A stretch of 64,000 bases of DNA from UBA5436 sp050951845 (GTDB lineage: Bacteria; Bacillota; Clostridia; Saccharofermentanales; DTU023). The stretch's first letter is position 1. Each line of letters starts with the position of its first letter. The stretch is from positions 682,001-746,000 of the forward strand of contig JBMNJV010000001.1 of NCBI GenBank assembly GCA_050951845.1. Direction: 5' to 3'. Below, in pieces: positions 1 to 6,537 of this stretch. The translations under genes were made by a program, and so were the position numbers. The notes below the pieces were generated by a model. It was given only the letters and a program-made list of their open reading frames with translations. It had not been told where the DNA came from and did no database searches.

Positions 1-402
1 GCATATTTAGAAAAAGCTTTAATTGAAAAAAATAATGATAATGAATTAATTGCTTATGTCGGAGACGGAATTAACGATGCACCTGTTCTGGCAAGAGCAG
101 ACATCGGCATCGCCATGGGAGGTATGGGTTCAGATGCTGCTATTGAAGCAGCCGATGTGGTAATCATGAATGATCAGCCTTCTAAAATAGCTGAAGCAAT
201 TCTAATCGGTCGCAAAACATTCCGCATTGTCAAACAAAACATCATTTTTGCCTTGGCTGTCAAATTTGCAATTCTGATTTTAGCAGTATTGGGAATTGCC
301 AACATGTGGCTGGCGGTTTTTGGTGATGTGGGGGTCACAATTATTGCAGTATTTAATGCCATGCGTGCTCTGAATCCCCGGCTTCCACTAAATCATACCT
401 AG
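1..402 (+). CDS. Heavy-metal translocating P1B-type ATPase, C-terminal part (5' end outside window)
   Basis: The reading frame is open from base 1 and ends with TAG at 400-402, giving the last 133 residues of the protein. It has the P-type ATPase hinge motif GDGINDAP near residue 22, followed by the region LARADIGIAMG and two C-terminal hydrophobic helices, as in CadA/ZntA/CopA-type metal exporters. Such pumps use ATP to expel Zn/Cd/Pb or Cu across the membrane. The metal-specifying CPx motif lies outside the window, so the substrate cannot be read. It faces an ArsR-type metal sensor across a shared terminator, which favours Zn/Cd/Co efflux. Family is secure; substrate is inference. Confidence 0.9.
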   Translation, partial: AYLEKALIEKNNDNELIAYVGDGINDAPVLARADIGIAMGGMGSDAAIEAADVVIMNDQPSKIAEAILIGRKTFRIVKQNIIFALAVKFAILILAVLGIANMWLAVFGDVGVTIIAVFNAMRALNPRLPLNHT

Positions 403-438
403 ATTTTTATTAAGAAATATAATTTCTCGTTCAGTCAA

Positions 439-493
439 AAGCCTCCGGAGGTTCATGCCATTTACTTTTGCACCTGCAGGACTCCGGAGGCTT
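439..493. terminator. Bidirectional hairpin terminator between converging genes
   Basis: Perfect 12-bp inverted repeat, AAGCCTCCGGAG at 439-450 and CTCCGGAGGCTT at 482-493, with a 31-base loop. It is flanked by A-rich sequence on the left and T/A-rich sequence on the right. It lies between the P-type ATPase and the ArsR gene and can serve both strands. Confidence 0.75.
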
Positions 494-517
494 TATATTT
501 AAGAATAACTTTATTAA

Positions 518-892
518 TTAGTTATGATAGTGGAATTTTGTCGGACAAACCATATTGAAATAACTGTCAATCATCTGATGGATTAAATTCGCCAAAGCGG
601 TTTCTGCCAATTTATAATAAACTTCTTTACCGTCACGACGACTGGTAATTAAACCGTGAAGTTTCAGACTTCTTAAATGATGTGCTACAGCAGCCGGACT
701 CATATCAACAGCAGATGCAATATTTATACCACATTCTTCCGTATGACAAAGAATCCACAAAATTCTTAAACGAGTGCTGTCATTAAGTTGTTTAAACAAA
801 TCTGCAGCTTCAATAAATTTCTCTTCAGACGGCATCAGAGCCAAAATCTTTTCTGTATCTTTTCCGTGATCGTGCGGTAATTTATTAGTCAT
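518..892 (-). CDS. ArsR/SmtB-family metal-sensing transcriptional repressor
   Basis: A 124-residue winged-helix protein. The start at 892 (MTNKLPHD) is chosen because AAGGAGGAATCCT sits directly upstream; a TTG 18 bases further up would lie before this ribosome site. The core FKQLNDSTRLRILWIL and the recognition helix region MSPAAVAHHLRSLKLHGLI, followed by the wing RRDGKEVYYKL, are typical of ArsR/CadC/CzrA repressors that release DNA when Zn, Cd or similar ions bind. A Cys pair (CHTEEC) lies next to the usual alpha-3 metal site, and His residues occur at both ends. It converges on the P-type ATPase gene, its likely target, but the exact metal cannot be told. Confidence 0.88.
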   Translation of the reverse strand: MTNKLPHDHGKDTEKILALMPSEEKFIEAADLFKQLNDSTRLRILWILCHTEECGINIASAVDMSPAAVAHHLRSLKLHGLITSRRDGKEVYYKLAETALANLIHQMIDSYFNMVCPTKFHYHN

Positions 893-1077
893 AGGATTCC
901 TCCTTATCAATTTTATTATACAAAAGAGATATCAAAAACTGAAGAATCAATAATCGAAAAAGTATTTACGATAAATGCAGATAAAATTGAAATGAAATAA
1001 ATATAAAGAGTCAGGGCACAGAATGGAATAATAAAACAGGGATTGTGCCAAAATTCACTGTGCTGCAAATCACAATC

Positions 1078-1104
1078 TGAGCTGCACCCAAAAACCCGGA
1101 CTCA
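1078..1104 (+). repeat. Left terminal inverted repeat of the IS3-family element
   Basis: Begins TGAGCTGCACCC and ends CCCGGACTCA. Its partner at 2569-2595 differs at only two positions. Confidence 0.88.
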
Positions 1105-1114
1105 ATGTTTTTAT

Positions 1115-1969
1115 TTATGCGGCATGTTTTCTGTATTCGACAGGTGACATACCGTTTAAATTAACTTTAATTCGTTTATGATTATACCAATTTATATAAC
1201 TTTGAATAGCTCGTTTTAACTCTGTGATAGATTGGAACGTAACTCCGTAGAACATTTCTTGCTTTAACAAACCGAAAAAGTTTTCCATAGGAGAGTTATC
1301 GATACAGTTTCCTTTTCTTGACATACTTTGTTCAATTTGATTTTGTTCTAAACAGTCTGTCCATGCTTTATGCTGATATTGAAAACCTTGATCCGAATGT
1401 ATAGTTAAATCATGTTGAGCCGGTAGCTTCTTAATAGCTTCTTGCAGGGCTTTTTTCGTAAACTTAACCGATGGACTTGTAGAAAGACTGAAAGAGACGA
1501 TTTCTCTGTTGTATAAATCCATGATGGGTGATAGGAATAATTTCTGTTCTATTCCCGGAAGTTTAAACTCTGTGACATCAGTAACCCATTTTTCGTACAT
1601 AGAATCTGCCTTGAAATCTCGTTTTAATTTATTGTCAGCTATCTTGCCTACCTTGCCTTTATAGGAGCTGTATTTTCGATTCTTTTTTCCATACGTTTGA
1701 CATAGCAGGTTGTTTTCTTTCATGATTCGTAATACACGTTTATGGTTCACAACACATCCTCGTTTTTTCAAAGCTATCGTCACCCTGCGATACCCATAGG
1801 TATCCTTGGCTTCCTCAATTATATTGCGGATAGCCGTGATCATTTCAGCATCTTTGCTTTCCGATGTATTCCATTTATGGGTCCATTCATAGAATGAGCT
1901 TTTAGGTAAATCGGCTATTTCTAATAAGCTGGATAACTGCATTTCTGGATTTTCTTGCCTTAATTCCAT
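1115..1969 (-). CDS. IS3-family transposase OrfB (DDE integrase)
   Basis: 284 residues with an HTH_21-like N-terminal region (AKDTYGYRRVTIALKKRG) and an rve integrase core. The first catalytic Asp is in WVTDVTEF, the second in IHSDQGFQY, and the Glu in MENFFGLLKQE, giving a complete DDE set. It starts at an ATG overlapping the orfA stop as TAATG. A run of six A residues just before that overlap is a plausible -1 frameshift site for making the OrfAB transposase, as is usual in IS3 elements. Confidence 0.93.
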   Translation of the reverse strand: MELRQENPEMQLSSLLEIADLPKSSFYEWTHKWNTSESKDAEMITAIRNIIEEAKDTYGYRRVTIALKKRGCVVNHKRVLRIMKENNLLCQTYGKKNRKYSSYKGKVGKIADNKLKRDFKADSMYEKWVTDVTEFKLPGIEQKLFLSPIMDLYNREIVSFSLSTSPSVKFTKKALQEAIKKLPAQHDLTIHSDQGFQYQHKAWTDCLEQNQIEQSMSRKGNCIDNSPMENFFGLLKQEMFYGVTFQSITELKRAIQSYINWYNHKRIKVNLNGMSPVEYRKHAA

Positions 1970-2550
1970 TACCAGTTTCGTTTTTTCTTTGCTTCTAAAT
2001 TTTCTTCGTGAATTAAGGCTTGCAACTTTTTTTCATAGGCCAAACTCACTTTTAGAAATTCATTTTCTTTTCTTAATCGTTTCAGTTCTTGACGCTCTGA
2101 ATCACTTAATGGTTCTTCCACTATTGCATCCTTTACTTGATCCGATTGGTTGGTTGTTTTTTTATCTAACATATCTTCCTTGGTTTGTTTTCTCTTTTTA
2201 CTTTGCAGACCGGCCATGCCTTCTTTGTCATACCGATTCTGCCAATTCTTGATCATACCAAAATTCTTAATTTTAAAATGGCGGGCCGTCTCTTTATAGG
2301 TTAATTCGTGTAATTTTCTGTATTGTAGTACAGATAGCTTATATTCTCCACTATATGAGTTTTTTTTCATTACTTTTCTAAGGCCATCTGCTCCATATTG
2401 ACGATAGTCATAAACCCATTTTCTTATAGAAGCTTCCGTTGCTATTCCATATTTTTTCGCCAATGACTCATGACTTCCTTCACCATTTAGATACGCTAAC
2501 ACTACCTTCAATTTAAGTTCAAACTTATACGATTTGTTTTTTCTGCTCAT
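1969..2550 (-). CDS. IS3-family transposase OrfA (two helix-turn-helix domains)
   Basis: 193 residues. Two HTH units are visible: residues ~5-55 (KVVLAYLNGEGSHESLAKKYGI) and ~65-115 (YKETARHFKI). These are followed by a Lys/Glu-rich coiled-coil with the leucine pattern RQELKRLRKENEFLKVSLA typical of IS150-type OrfA. It binds the terminal repeats and pairs with OrfB. It overlaps orfB by one base. Confidence 0.92.
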   Translation of the reverse strand: MSRKNKSYKFELKLKVVLAYLNGEGSHESLAKKYGIATEASIRKWVYDYRQYGADGLRKVMKKNSYSGEYKLSVLQYRKLHELTYKETARHFKIKNFGMIKNWQNRYDKEGMAGLQSKKRKQTKEDMLDKKTTNQSDQVKDAIVEEPLSDSERQELKRLRKENEFLKVSLAYEKKLQALIHEENLEAKKKRNW

Positions 2551-2568
2551 TATTAAAAACCCTTTCTT

Positions 2569-2595
2569 TGAGTCCGGGTTTTGGGGGGCAGCTCA
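2569..2595 (-). repeat. Right terminal inverted repeat of the IS3-family element
   Basis: Reads TGAGCTGCCCCCC...CCCGGACTCA on the minus strand and is followed by the target duplication ATC at 2596-2598. Confidence 0.88.
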
Positions 2596-2692
2596 ATCCG
2601 CACAGCCGCAATTTTTGACTCCTAAAGCTTGGTAGACAGACTTTATTTGTTCGGGCTGTGCCAAAAATTGATGCTCATGCTTTATGATTGAG

Positions 2693-3670
2693 CTATTTAT
2701 TTGTGATGTATTGTTTCAAATGAGCATCTTCAATTGCTTCAGCGAAACGTATAGCACTTCCGATTTCTGAAGGTATCCTATGATGTGAAACGGTATGGAC
2801 CCTGATGACATCTGCTCCCGACATGGTGGCAATAGCTGTAAGAGCGGCAGAGCCGATGTCACGATTTTCGTACCCATCCTCAGTGTCCGGATTCAGATTG
2901 AAACCGGCGTTCTCTAAAATATTGACAACAAATCTTTTTCTGGAAACGCCTACAAAAGTCCAGTAACCCATATCCTTTAAAATATGAAGATCTCTGATTA
3001 ATAGGAGATTCTCCCGCTTTGTTAAGCCGAAACCGATACCGGGATCCAGCATGATTCTGTCATCATCCACGCCGCCCTCATGAGCGATCTTGATGCAACG
3101 CCTCATGCAGAAGCGCATGGATTCTTGGATCGGTAAAGTATTCATTCTTTCGATTTCTTCTTGACTAAATGCGCCTTCGCCCCCGAAAGAAGGAAAGATT
3201 TTCGACCCCGGATGATCAGGTCTTGCAATCACGGGATTAAACATCAAGATGGCTCCTGCTCGCGATTTGCCGACAACCTTTGCCATATCGGGATCCCCTA
3301 AGAAACCTGTAATATCATTGATAATATCCGCCCCGGCTTCAATAGCCGCCTGAGCCACGGCAGCTTTCCAAGTATCAATTGATAGGGGTATATCAGTGTG
3401 TTTTTTTAATTCCCGGATGACCGGTACGATTCGGTCAATTTCCTCCTGAGCGTCAACCGGTGTACTGCCCGGTCTGGTGGATTCGCCCCCGATGTCCAGC
3501 ATACCCGCCCCTTGCTTTACCAACTCCAGGGCACGAGCCACAGCCTTTTCAGTTGAATACCATTGACCTCCGTCAGAAAATGAATCCGGAGTAACATTAA
3601 CAATACCGCAAATAATCGTTCCGTCAGAACTGTTAATCGTCTTGTCGTTGTACTTAAAAATGTTGTGCAT
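2693..3670 (-). CDS. folP: Dihydropteroate synthase
   Basis: 325 residues; AAGGAG lies 8 bases before the ATG. DHPS joins p-aminobenzoate to 6-hydroxymethyl-dihydropterin diphosphate in folate synthesis. Visible motifs are GIVNVTPDSFSDGG (22-35), MLDIGGESTRPG, SIDTWK, IINDITG, DPGIGFGLTKREN, VGVSRKRF and a C-terminal IRVHTV. The protein is about 45-50 residues longer than the usual 270-280. The extra length sits after the NDITG strand, where the usual methionine-histidine loop is replaced by a longer segment (FNPVIARPDH onward). It lies 15 bp downstream of an SLC13-type permease under a THF riboswitch, so both are probably folate-controlled. No other fol gene is in the window. Confidence 0.93.
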   Translation of the reverse strand: MHNIFKYNDKTINSSDGTIICGIVNVTPDSFSDGGQWYSTEKAVARALELVKQGAGMLDIGGESTRPGSTPVDAQEEIDRIVPVIRELKKHTDIPLSIDTWKAAVAQAAIEAGADIINDITGFLGDPDMAKVVGKSRAGAILMFNPVIARPDHPGSKIFPSFGGEGAFSQEEIERMNTLPIQESMRFCMRRCIKIAHEGGVDDDRIMLDPGIGFGLTKRENLLLIRDLHILKDMGYWTFVGVSRKRFVVNILENAGFNLNPDTEDGYENRDIGSAALTAIATMSGADVIRVHTVSHHRIPSEIGSAIRFAEAIEDAHLKQYITNK

Positions 3671-3685
3671 AATCTGAACTCCTTA

Positions 3686-5041
3686 TTATAATCCAATGAA
3701 TTTCCACCATGGTATGAATAACAAAAACACCAACAATAAGCTGACAAAGGTCATCACAACCCCCGTTTTTAACATAAATTTTCCTTCATAATAATTCTTT
3801 CCTATCCCGATCAAAAGAGTTGCATGGTGAAAAGGGAAAAGGAAATGGATATTAACCATAATATAGACAATCAAAGTAATCATCTGTGACGGAAAGCCGT
3901 TTGCAACCGCCATCGGTATAAAAACCGGAAGTACCACGGACATGGTTGCCACACTGGAGCCAATGCCCATATGCAGCAACAAGGTCATTATGGCTATGAC
4001 AGGCAAATAAATATCCGAATTTCCGACCGGTATCAGTTTTTCCAAATTGAAGAAAATCGCATCGGTAATCCCGGCTTGACCCAAAACTTTACCAATAGAG
4101 AAAGCAGTCGTCAAAAATATGAGAAAATGAATATTAACTATTTTATAATCTTCTTTTCTGAGCAAGCCTGAGCCTGTCATGATCAATAAGCCTGCCATGG
4201 CAGGAATCCAGGGAGCAATGCCGTGCATACTCTCCGTCATCCAAAAGGCGATAATAACAATCATAGTTAAAACCGTCAAAATCTTTTTACTTGAAGGAAG
4301 CCTTTTGTCCGTCTGTGTTTTTTCGGTAATCATTCCGGTATGGTAGCCTGCAAGGTCCTTTGCAAACAGAAATCGCGTCAAAATCAGCATAACCGCCGAT
4401 GTAACGATTGTCGGCACTACCATCCATTTAGCCCAATTCCAAAAAGTCAAAGCTTCTTGTGCTTCGGGGCCGGAAAAGTTGATGGCAGCAAGATTCAGAA
4501 CGATGTCTCCGCCGGGAAACATCATGTAGGTAATGGTTACTGCTAAAAAAGCATTGAAGATTAAAGCTTGTTTCACTTGCGCTTCTTTCTCATTTCCGAC
4601 TTTCAAAATAGCATCATAGATACTTCCGAGGATTAAAACCCTCGCAAAGGCTTGAGGTATGATAAAAATTAATACCACACCCATGAGATACGGTAAAAGC
4701 AGGGTGAAAAACAGCTTGTTTGACGTCCTTCTCATAAGATTTTCTACAGGTCCGTCAATAATTCCTGAATTCATTATGCCAACGGATAAAATCTGAGTCA
4801 TAATGATCAGAAGCATTGTGTTTGACCAGGCAAAACTAATCACACTAAGAACAGGAGTCTTCCCGCAAAAGATGAACACCAGCAAAAGATAGATACTTGA
4901 CCACGTCTTGTGTACAGCTTCTGTTGCCCAAAGAATAGTAGTCATCATCAATGAGGCAAATAGAAATGCGCTTTTTCCGTTTAAACTAAGGGGATTGATT
5001 AAAAATAGCAAAAGACCTGCGAAGACAGTAAGCAATAGCAT
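3686..5041 (-). CDS. SLC13/DASS-type anion permease, candidate folate-pathway precursor transporter
   Basis: About 451 residues with 11-12 hydrophobic segments and sequence features of the SLC13 (divalent anion:Na+ symporter) family. The second-half region LLHMGIGSSVATMSVVLPVF resembles the SNT-type substrate/Na+ motif of this family, though the motif is altered in both halves. The start is uncertain: ATG at 5041 has no ribosome site at normal spacing, whereas AGGAGG at 5072-5077 is ideally placed for an ATT codon at 5062; a TTG at 5110 is less likely. It is cotranscribed with folP behind a THF riboswitch, suggesting transport of a folate or precursor. Family is solid; substrate is inference. 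Confidence 0.78.
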   Translation of the reverse strand: MLLLTVFAGLLLFLINPLSLNGKSAFLFASLMMTTILWATEAVHKTWSSIYLLLVFIFCGKTPVLSVISFAWSNTMLLIIMTQILSVGIMNSGIIDGPVENLMRRTSNKLFFTLLLPYLMGVVLIFIIPQAFARVLILGSIYDAILKVGNEKEAQVKQALIFNAFLAVTITYMMFPGGDIVLNLAAINFSGPEAQEALTFWNWAKWMVVPTIVTSAVMLILTRFLFAKDLAGYHTGMITEKTQTDKRLPSSKKILTVLTMIVIIAFWMTESMHGIAPWIPAMAGLLIMTGSGLLRKEDYKIVNIHFLIFLTTAFSIGKVLGQAGITDAIFFNLEKLIPVGNSDIYLPVIAIMTLLLHMGIGSSVATMSVVLPVFIPMAVANGFPSQMITLIVYIMVNIHFLFPFHHATLLIGIGKNYYEGKFMLKTGVVMTFVSLLLVFLLFIPWWKFIGL

Positions 5042-5123
5042 TTTTGTTTTGATTATTTTAATGTCAACACCTCCTAAATAAAAAACTATAAGAACTGTGT
5101 TTCCACTCAATCAAAACATGAAT

Positions 5124-5219
5124 AAACAGTGGAAGCGGCAAGCCATCGCATGATTTAACATTTCGTTCCGCGGCAACGTCCCATCCGCGAACACTTTACG
5201 CAACTTACCTACTCTGTTC
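5124..5219 (-). promoter_or_regulatory. THF (tetrahydrofolate) riboswitch, folT-type
   Basis: Read on the minus strand, the segment carries the landmarks of the THF aptamer in order: GAGTAG near the 5' end, GTAAAGTG, a GC-rich P3 stem (TTCGCGG with CCGCGGA) closing a loop ATGGGACGTTG, then AACGAA, and GCCGCTTCC near the 3' end. A P1 helix can form between GAACAG (5219-5214) and CTGTTT (5129-5124). The competing pairing TTCCACT (5134-5128) with AGTGGAA (5107-5101) would break P1 and may be the expression switch. It lies between a sigma-A promoter and the SLC13 permease-folP operon. Confidence 0.85.
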
Positions 5220-5236
5220 AAAATTAATACGCCCTG

Positions 5237-5265
5237 ACTGTACAGGAACGGAGGATGACTGTCAA
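5237..5265 (-). promoter_or_regulatory. Sigma-A promoter of the THF riboswitch operon
   Basis: Minus strand: -35 TTGACA (5265-5260), 17-base spacer, -10 TACAGT (5242-5237). Transcription would start about 10 bases before the riboswitch. Confidence 0.7.
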
Positions 5266-5300
5266 CTCTTATTCGAAAACTTTAATATATTTTTAATTCA

Positions 5301-5324
5301 GGAGGCCAACTTATGCCAGCCCCC
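5301..5324 (-). terminator. Hairpin after flavodoxin gene
   Basis: On the minus strand GGGGGCTGGC pairs with GTTGGCCTCC around loop ATAA (10 pairs including G-U). The sequence after it is A/T-rich without a long T run, so termination strength is uncertain. Confidence 0.5.
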
Positions 5325-5336
5325 TGCTTGATTTGC

Positions 5337-5762
5337 TTATTCAACCAGTGCAGCTCCCAGAGCTTCACACTCAACGAGTCCGTCAGCGTCCGGTTGATCA
5401 ACTATGATTAAACCATCTTTTAATAGATTTGCTCCCAGTGCCCGCAGTTCTTCTTCCCAATTTCTCATCCATTCTCCGTCACCCCAGCCATATGAGCCGA
5501 AGAGTACAATTTTTTTGTTCCCCAGATTGTTTTTAATGGAATCATACATAGGTTGAAATTCATCTTCCTCTAAAACTTCTGCTCCCATAGATGGACAGCC
5601 AAGAGCCAGTGCATCGTAAGTATCCAGCATCGAATTATTGAAATCTGAGGCATCAAATAAATCGACATCTCCTCCTTGATCTTTCGCTCCTTTAACAACA
5701 GCATCTGCCATCATGGCGGTATTGCCTGTTCCACTCCAATATATAACTGCAATTTTACTCAT
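5337..5762 (-). CDS. Flavodoxin
   Basis: 141 residues, with an AGGAGG site 7 bases before ATG. The phosphate-binding loop SGTGNT (residues 10-15) and the segment LFGSYGWGDGEWMRNWEEEL are diagnostic of short-chain FMN flavodoxins. These small electron carriers replace ferredoxin under iron limitation. It is the second gene of an operon with a DUF3793 protein, whose promoter carries the window's metal operator, consistent with induction when iron is scarce. Confidence 0.93.
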   Translation of the reverse strand: MSKIAVIYWSGTGNTAMMADAVVKGAKDQGGDVDLFDASDFNNSMLDTYDALALGCPSMGAEVLEEDEFQPMYDSIKNNLGNKKIVLFGSYGWGDGEWMRNWEEELRALGANLLKDGLIIVDQPDADGLVECEALGAALVE

Positions 5763-5780
5763 AATAACCTCCTGAAGTTC

Positions 5781-6344
5781 TTAAATCGGTACAGTTAATT
5801 TTTCTATACTTTTTCCTTTTTGCCAATTTGTATAATAAATCTTGCTGCAAGTTTTATATGTTTTTGCTGTATGTTGTGCACTGGCCACGTCAGAATAAAC
5901 CAGCCATGTTGCATTATACTTCGCTTCTTTAGGTCCCTGTTTCATAAAACCGACCACATCTTCAGCCGGATAACCTAAGAAGAATCCGATTTCATGTAAA
6001 AATTCATGGCTTTCCGAGAGCCTTGAAATATACTCTCTGAGACAAGCTGCCGGCTTTTCAACGGGATAACCTAAATTACCTAAAAAATATCTACATGTCT
6101 TACATTTAAAATCTTTTTCTAAAAATTTTGGTCTGTAAATATAGAGCAATGTTCTGTTTTTCAGACACTTGATTGGAATAAGCCGAATGTTTTTTTGCTT
6201 TGCCTGAGAATTAAATTGAACAATTGAGTTTTTCAATTTGTGATCAAGTCTTTTTGCAACGGCAAAAAGATTCCCTGTTTTAATCCCGGCTAAGGTCGGA
6301 GCAGAATAACGTATTAGCAATTCATCAAGATAGCAAGTGCTCAT
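5781..6344 (-). CDS. DUF3793 family protein
   Basis: About 187 residues. The family landmarks are APTLAGIKTGNLF at the N-terminus, CRYFLGNLGYP, and IGFFLGYPAEDVVGFM in the C-terminal half. Function is unknown; members are often found beside flavodoxin and iron-transport genes in Clostridia. The start at 6344 (MSTCYLDEL) is preferred because family proteins begin close to the PTLAG motif and because an upstream ATG at 6383 lies inside the operator. Neither start has a strong ribosome site. The flavodoxin gene follows after 18 bases. Confidence 0.8.
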   Translation of the reverse strand: MSTCYLDELLIRYSAPTLAGIKTGNLFAVAKRLDHKLKNSIVQFNSQAKQKNIRLIPIKCLKNRTLLYIYRPKFLEKDFKCKTCRYFLGNLGYPVEKPAACLREYISRLSESHEFLHEIGFFLGYPAEDVVGFMKQGPKEAKYNATWLVYSDVASAQHTAKTYKTCSKIYYTNWQKGKSIEKLTVPI

Positions 6345-6368
6345 TTTAATAATTAAACTTTCTGAGAT

Positions 6369-6398
6369 ATCAATAGTTAGCATAGGCTAACTATTGAT
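6369..6398. promoter_or_regulatory. Metal-regulon operator A (GTTAG-N6-CTAAC palindrome)
   Basis: A 30-bp palindrome whose core is GTTAGCATAGGCTAAC, with arms extended by ATCAATA on each side. It begins at the predicted transcription start of the DUF3793-flavodoxin promoter, where a repressor would block initiation. Confidence 0.75.
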
Positions 6399-6401
6399 TG
6401 A

Positions 6402-6429
6402 ATTCTAACATCTCTTTTTTAATTGTCAA
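6402..6429 (-). promoter_or_regulatory. Promoter of DUF3793-flavodoxin operon
   Basis: Minus strand: TTGACA (6429-6424), 16-base spacer, TAGAAT (6407-6402). Operator A follows immediately downstream. Confidence 0.65.
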
Positions 6430-6446
6430 GCTTAAAAATTTTAATT

Positions 6447-6475
6447 TTGCATAAAAAGTTAGAATATGCTAATTT
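6447..6475 (+). promoter_or_regulatory. Promoter of first ABC/ECF module
   Basis: TTGCAT (6447-6452), 17-base spacer, TAATTT (6470-6475). One operator copy overlaps the spacer and -10; another lies at the expected start point. Confidence 0.5.
6458..6473. promoter_or_regulatory. Metal-regulon operator B1
   Basis: GTTAGAATATGCTAAT, one mismatch from GTTAG-N6-CTAAC, overlapping the promoter of the 6538 operon. Confidence 0.6.
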
Positions 6476-6477
6476 TA

Positions 6478-6493
6478 GGTAGCCTAAGCTAAC
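6478..6493. promoter_or_regulatory. Metal-regulon operator B2
   Basis: GGTAGCCTAAGCTAAC, one mismatch from the consensus, embedded in TTAGGTAGCCTAA, which also resembles a DtxR/IdeR box. It sits at the predicted +1 region. Confidence 0.6.
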
Positions 6494-6537
6494 TTTATCC
6501 TAAAGTTCAAAATTTATATTAAGGATTAAGGTGATAT

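Larger units (their letters stand above)
1078..2595 (-). mobile_element. Complete IS3-family insertion sequence (IS150-like), 1518 bp
   Basis: Two overlapping transposase frames (orfA 1969-2550, orfB 1115-1969) are bounded by 27-bp imperfect inverted repeats at 1078-1104 and 2569-2595, matching at 25 of 27 positions and starting TGAGCTGC. A 3-bp direct repeat ATC flanks both ends (1075-1077 and 2596-2598), as expected for this family. Removing the element restores a short hairpin arm pair (CTGTGC / GCACAG), so the IS seems to have landed in a hairpin loop in noncoding DNA. Both frames are intact, so the element may still be active. Confidence 0.93.
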
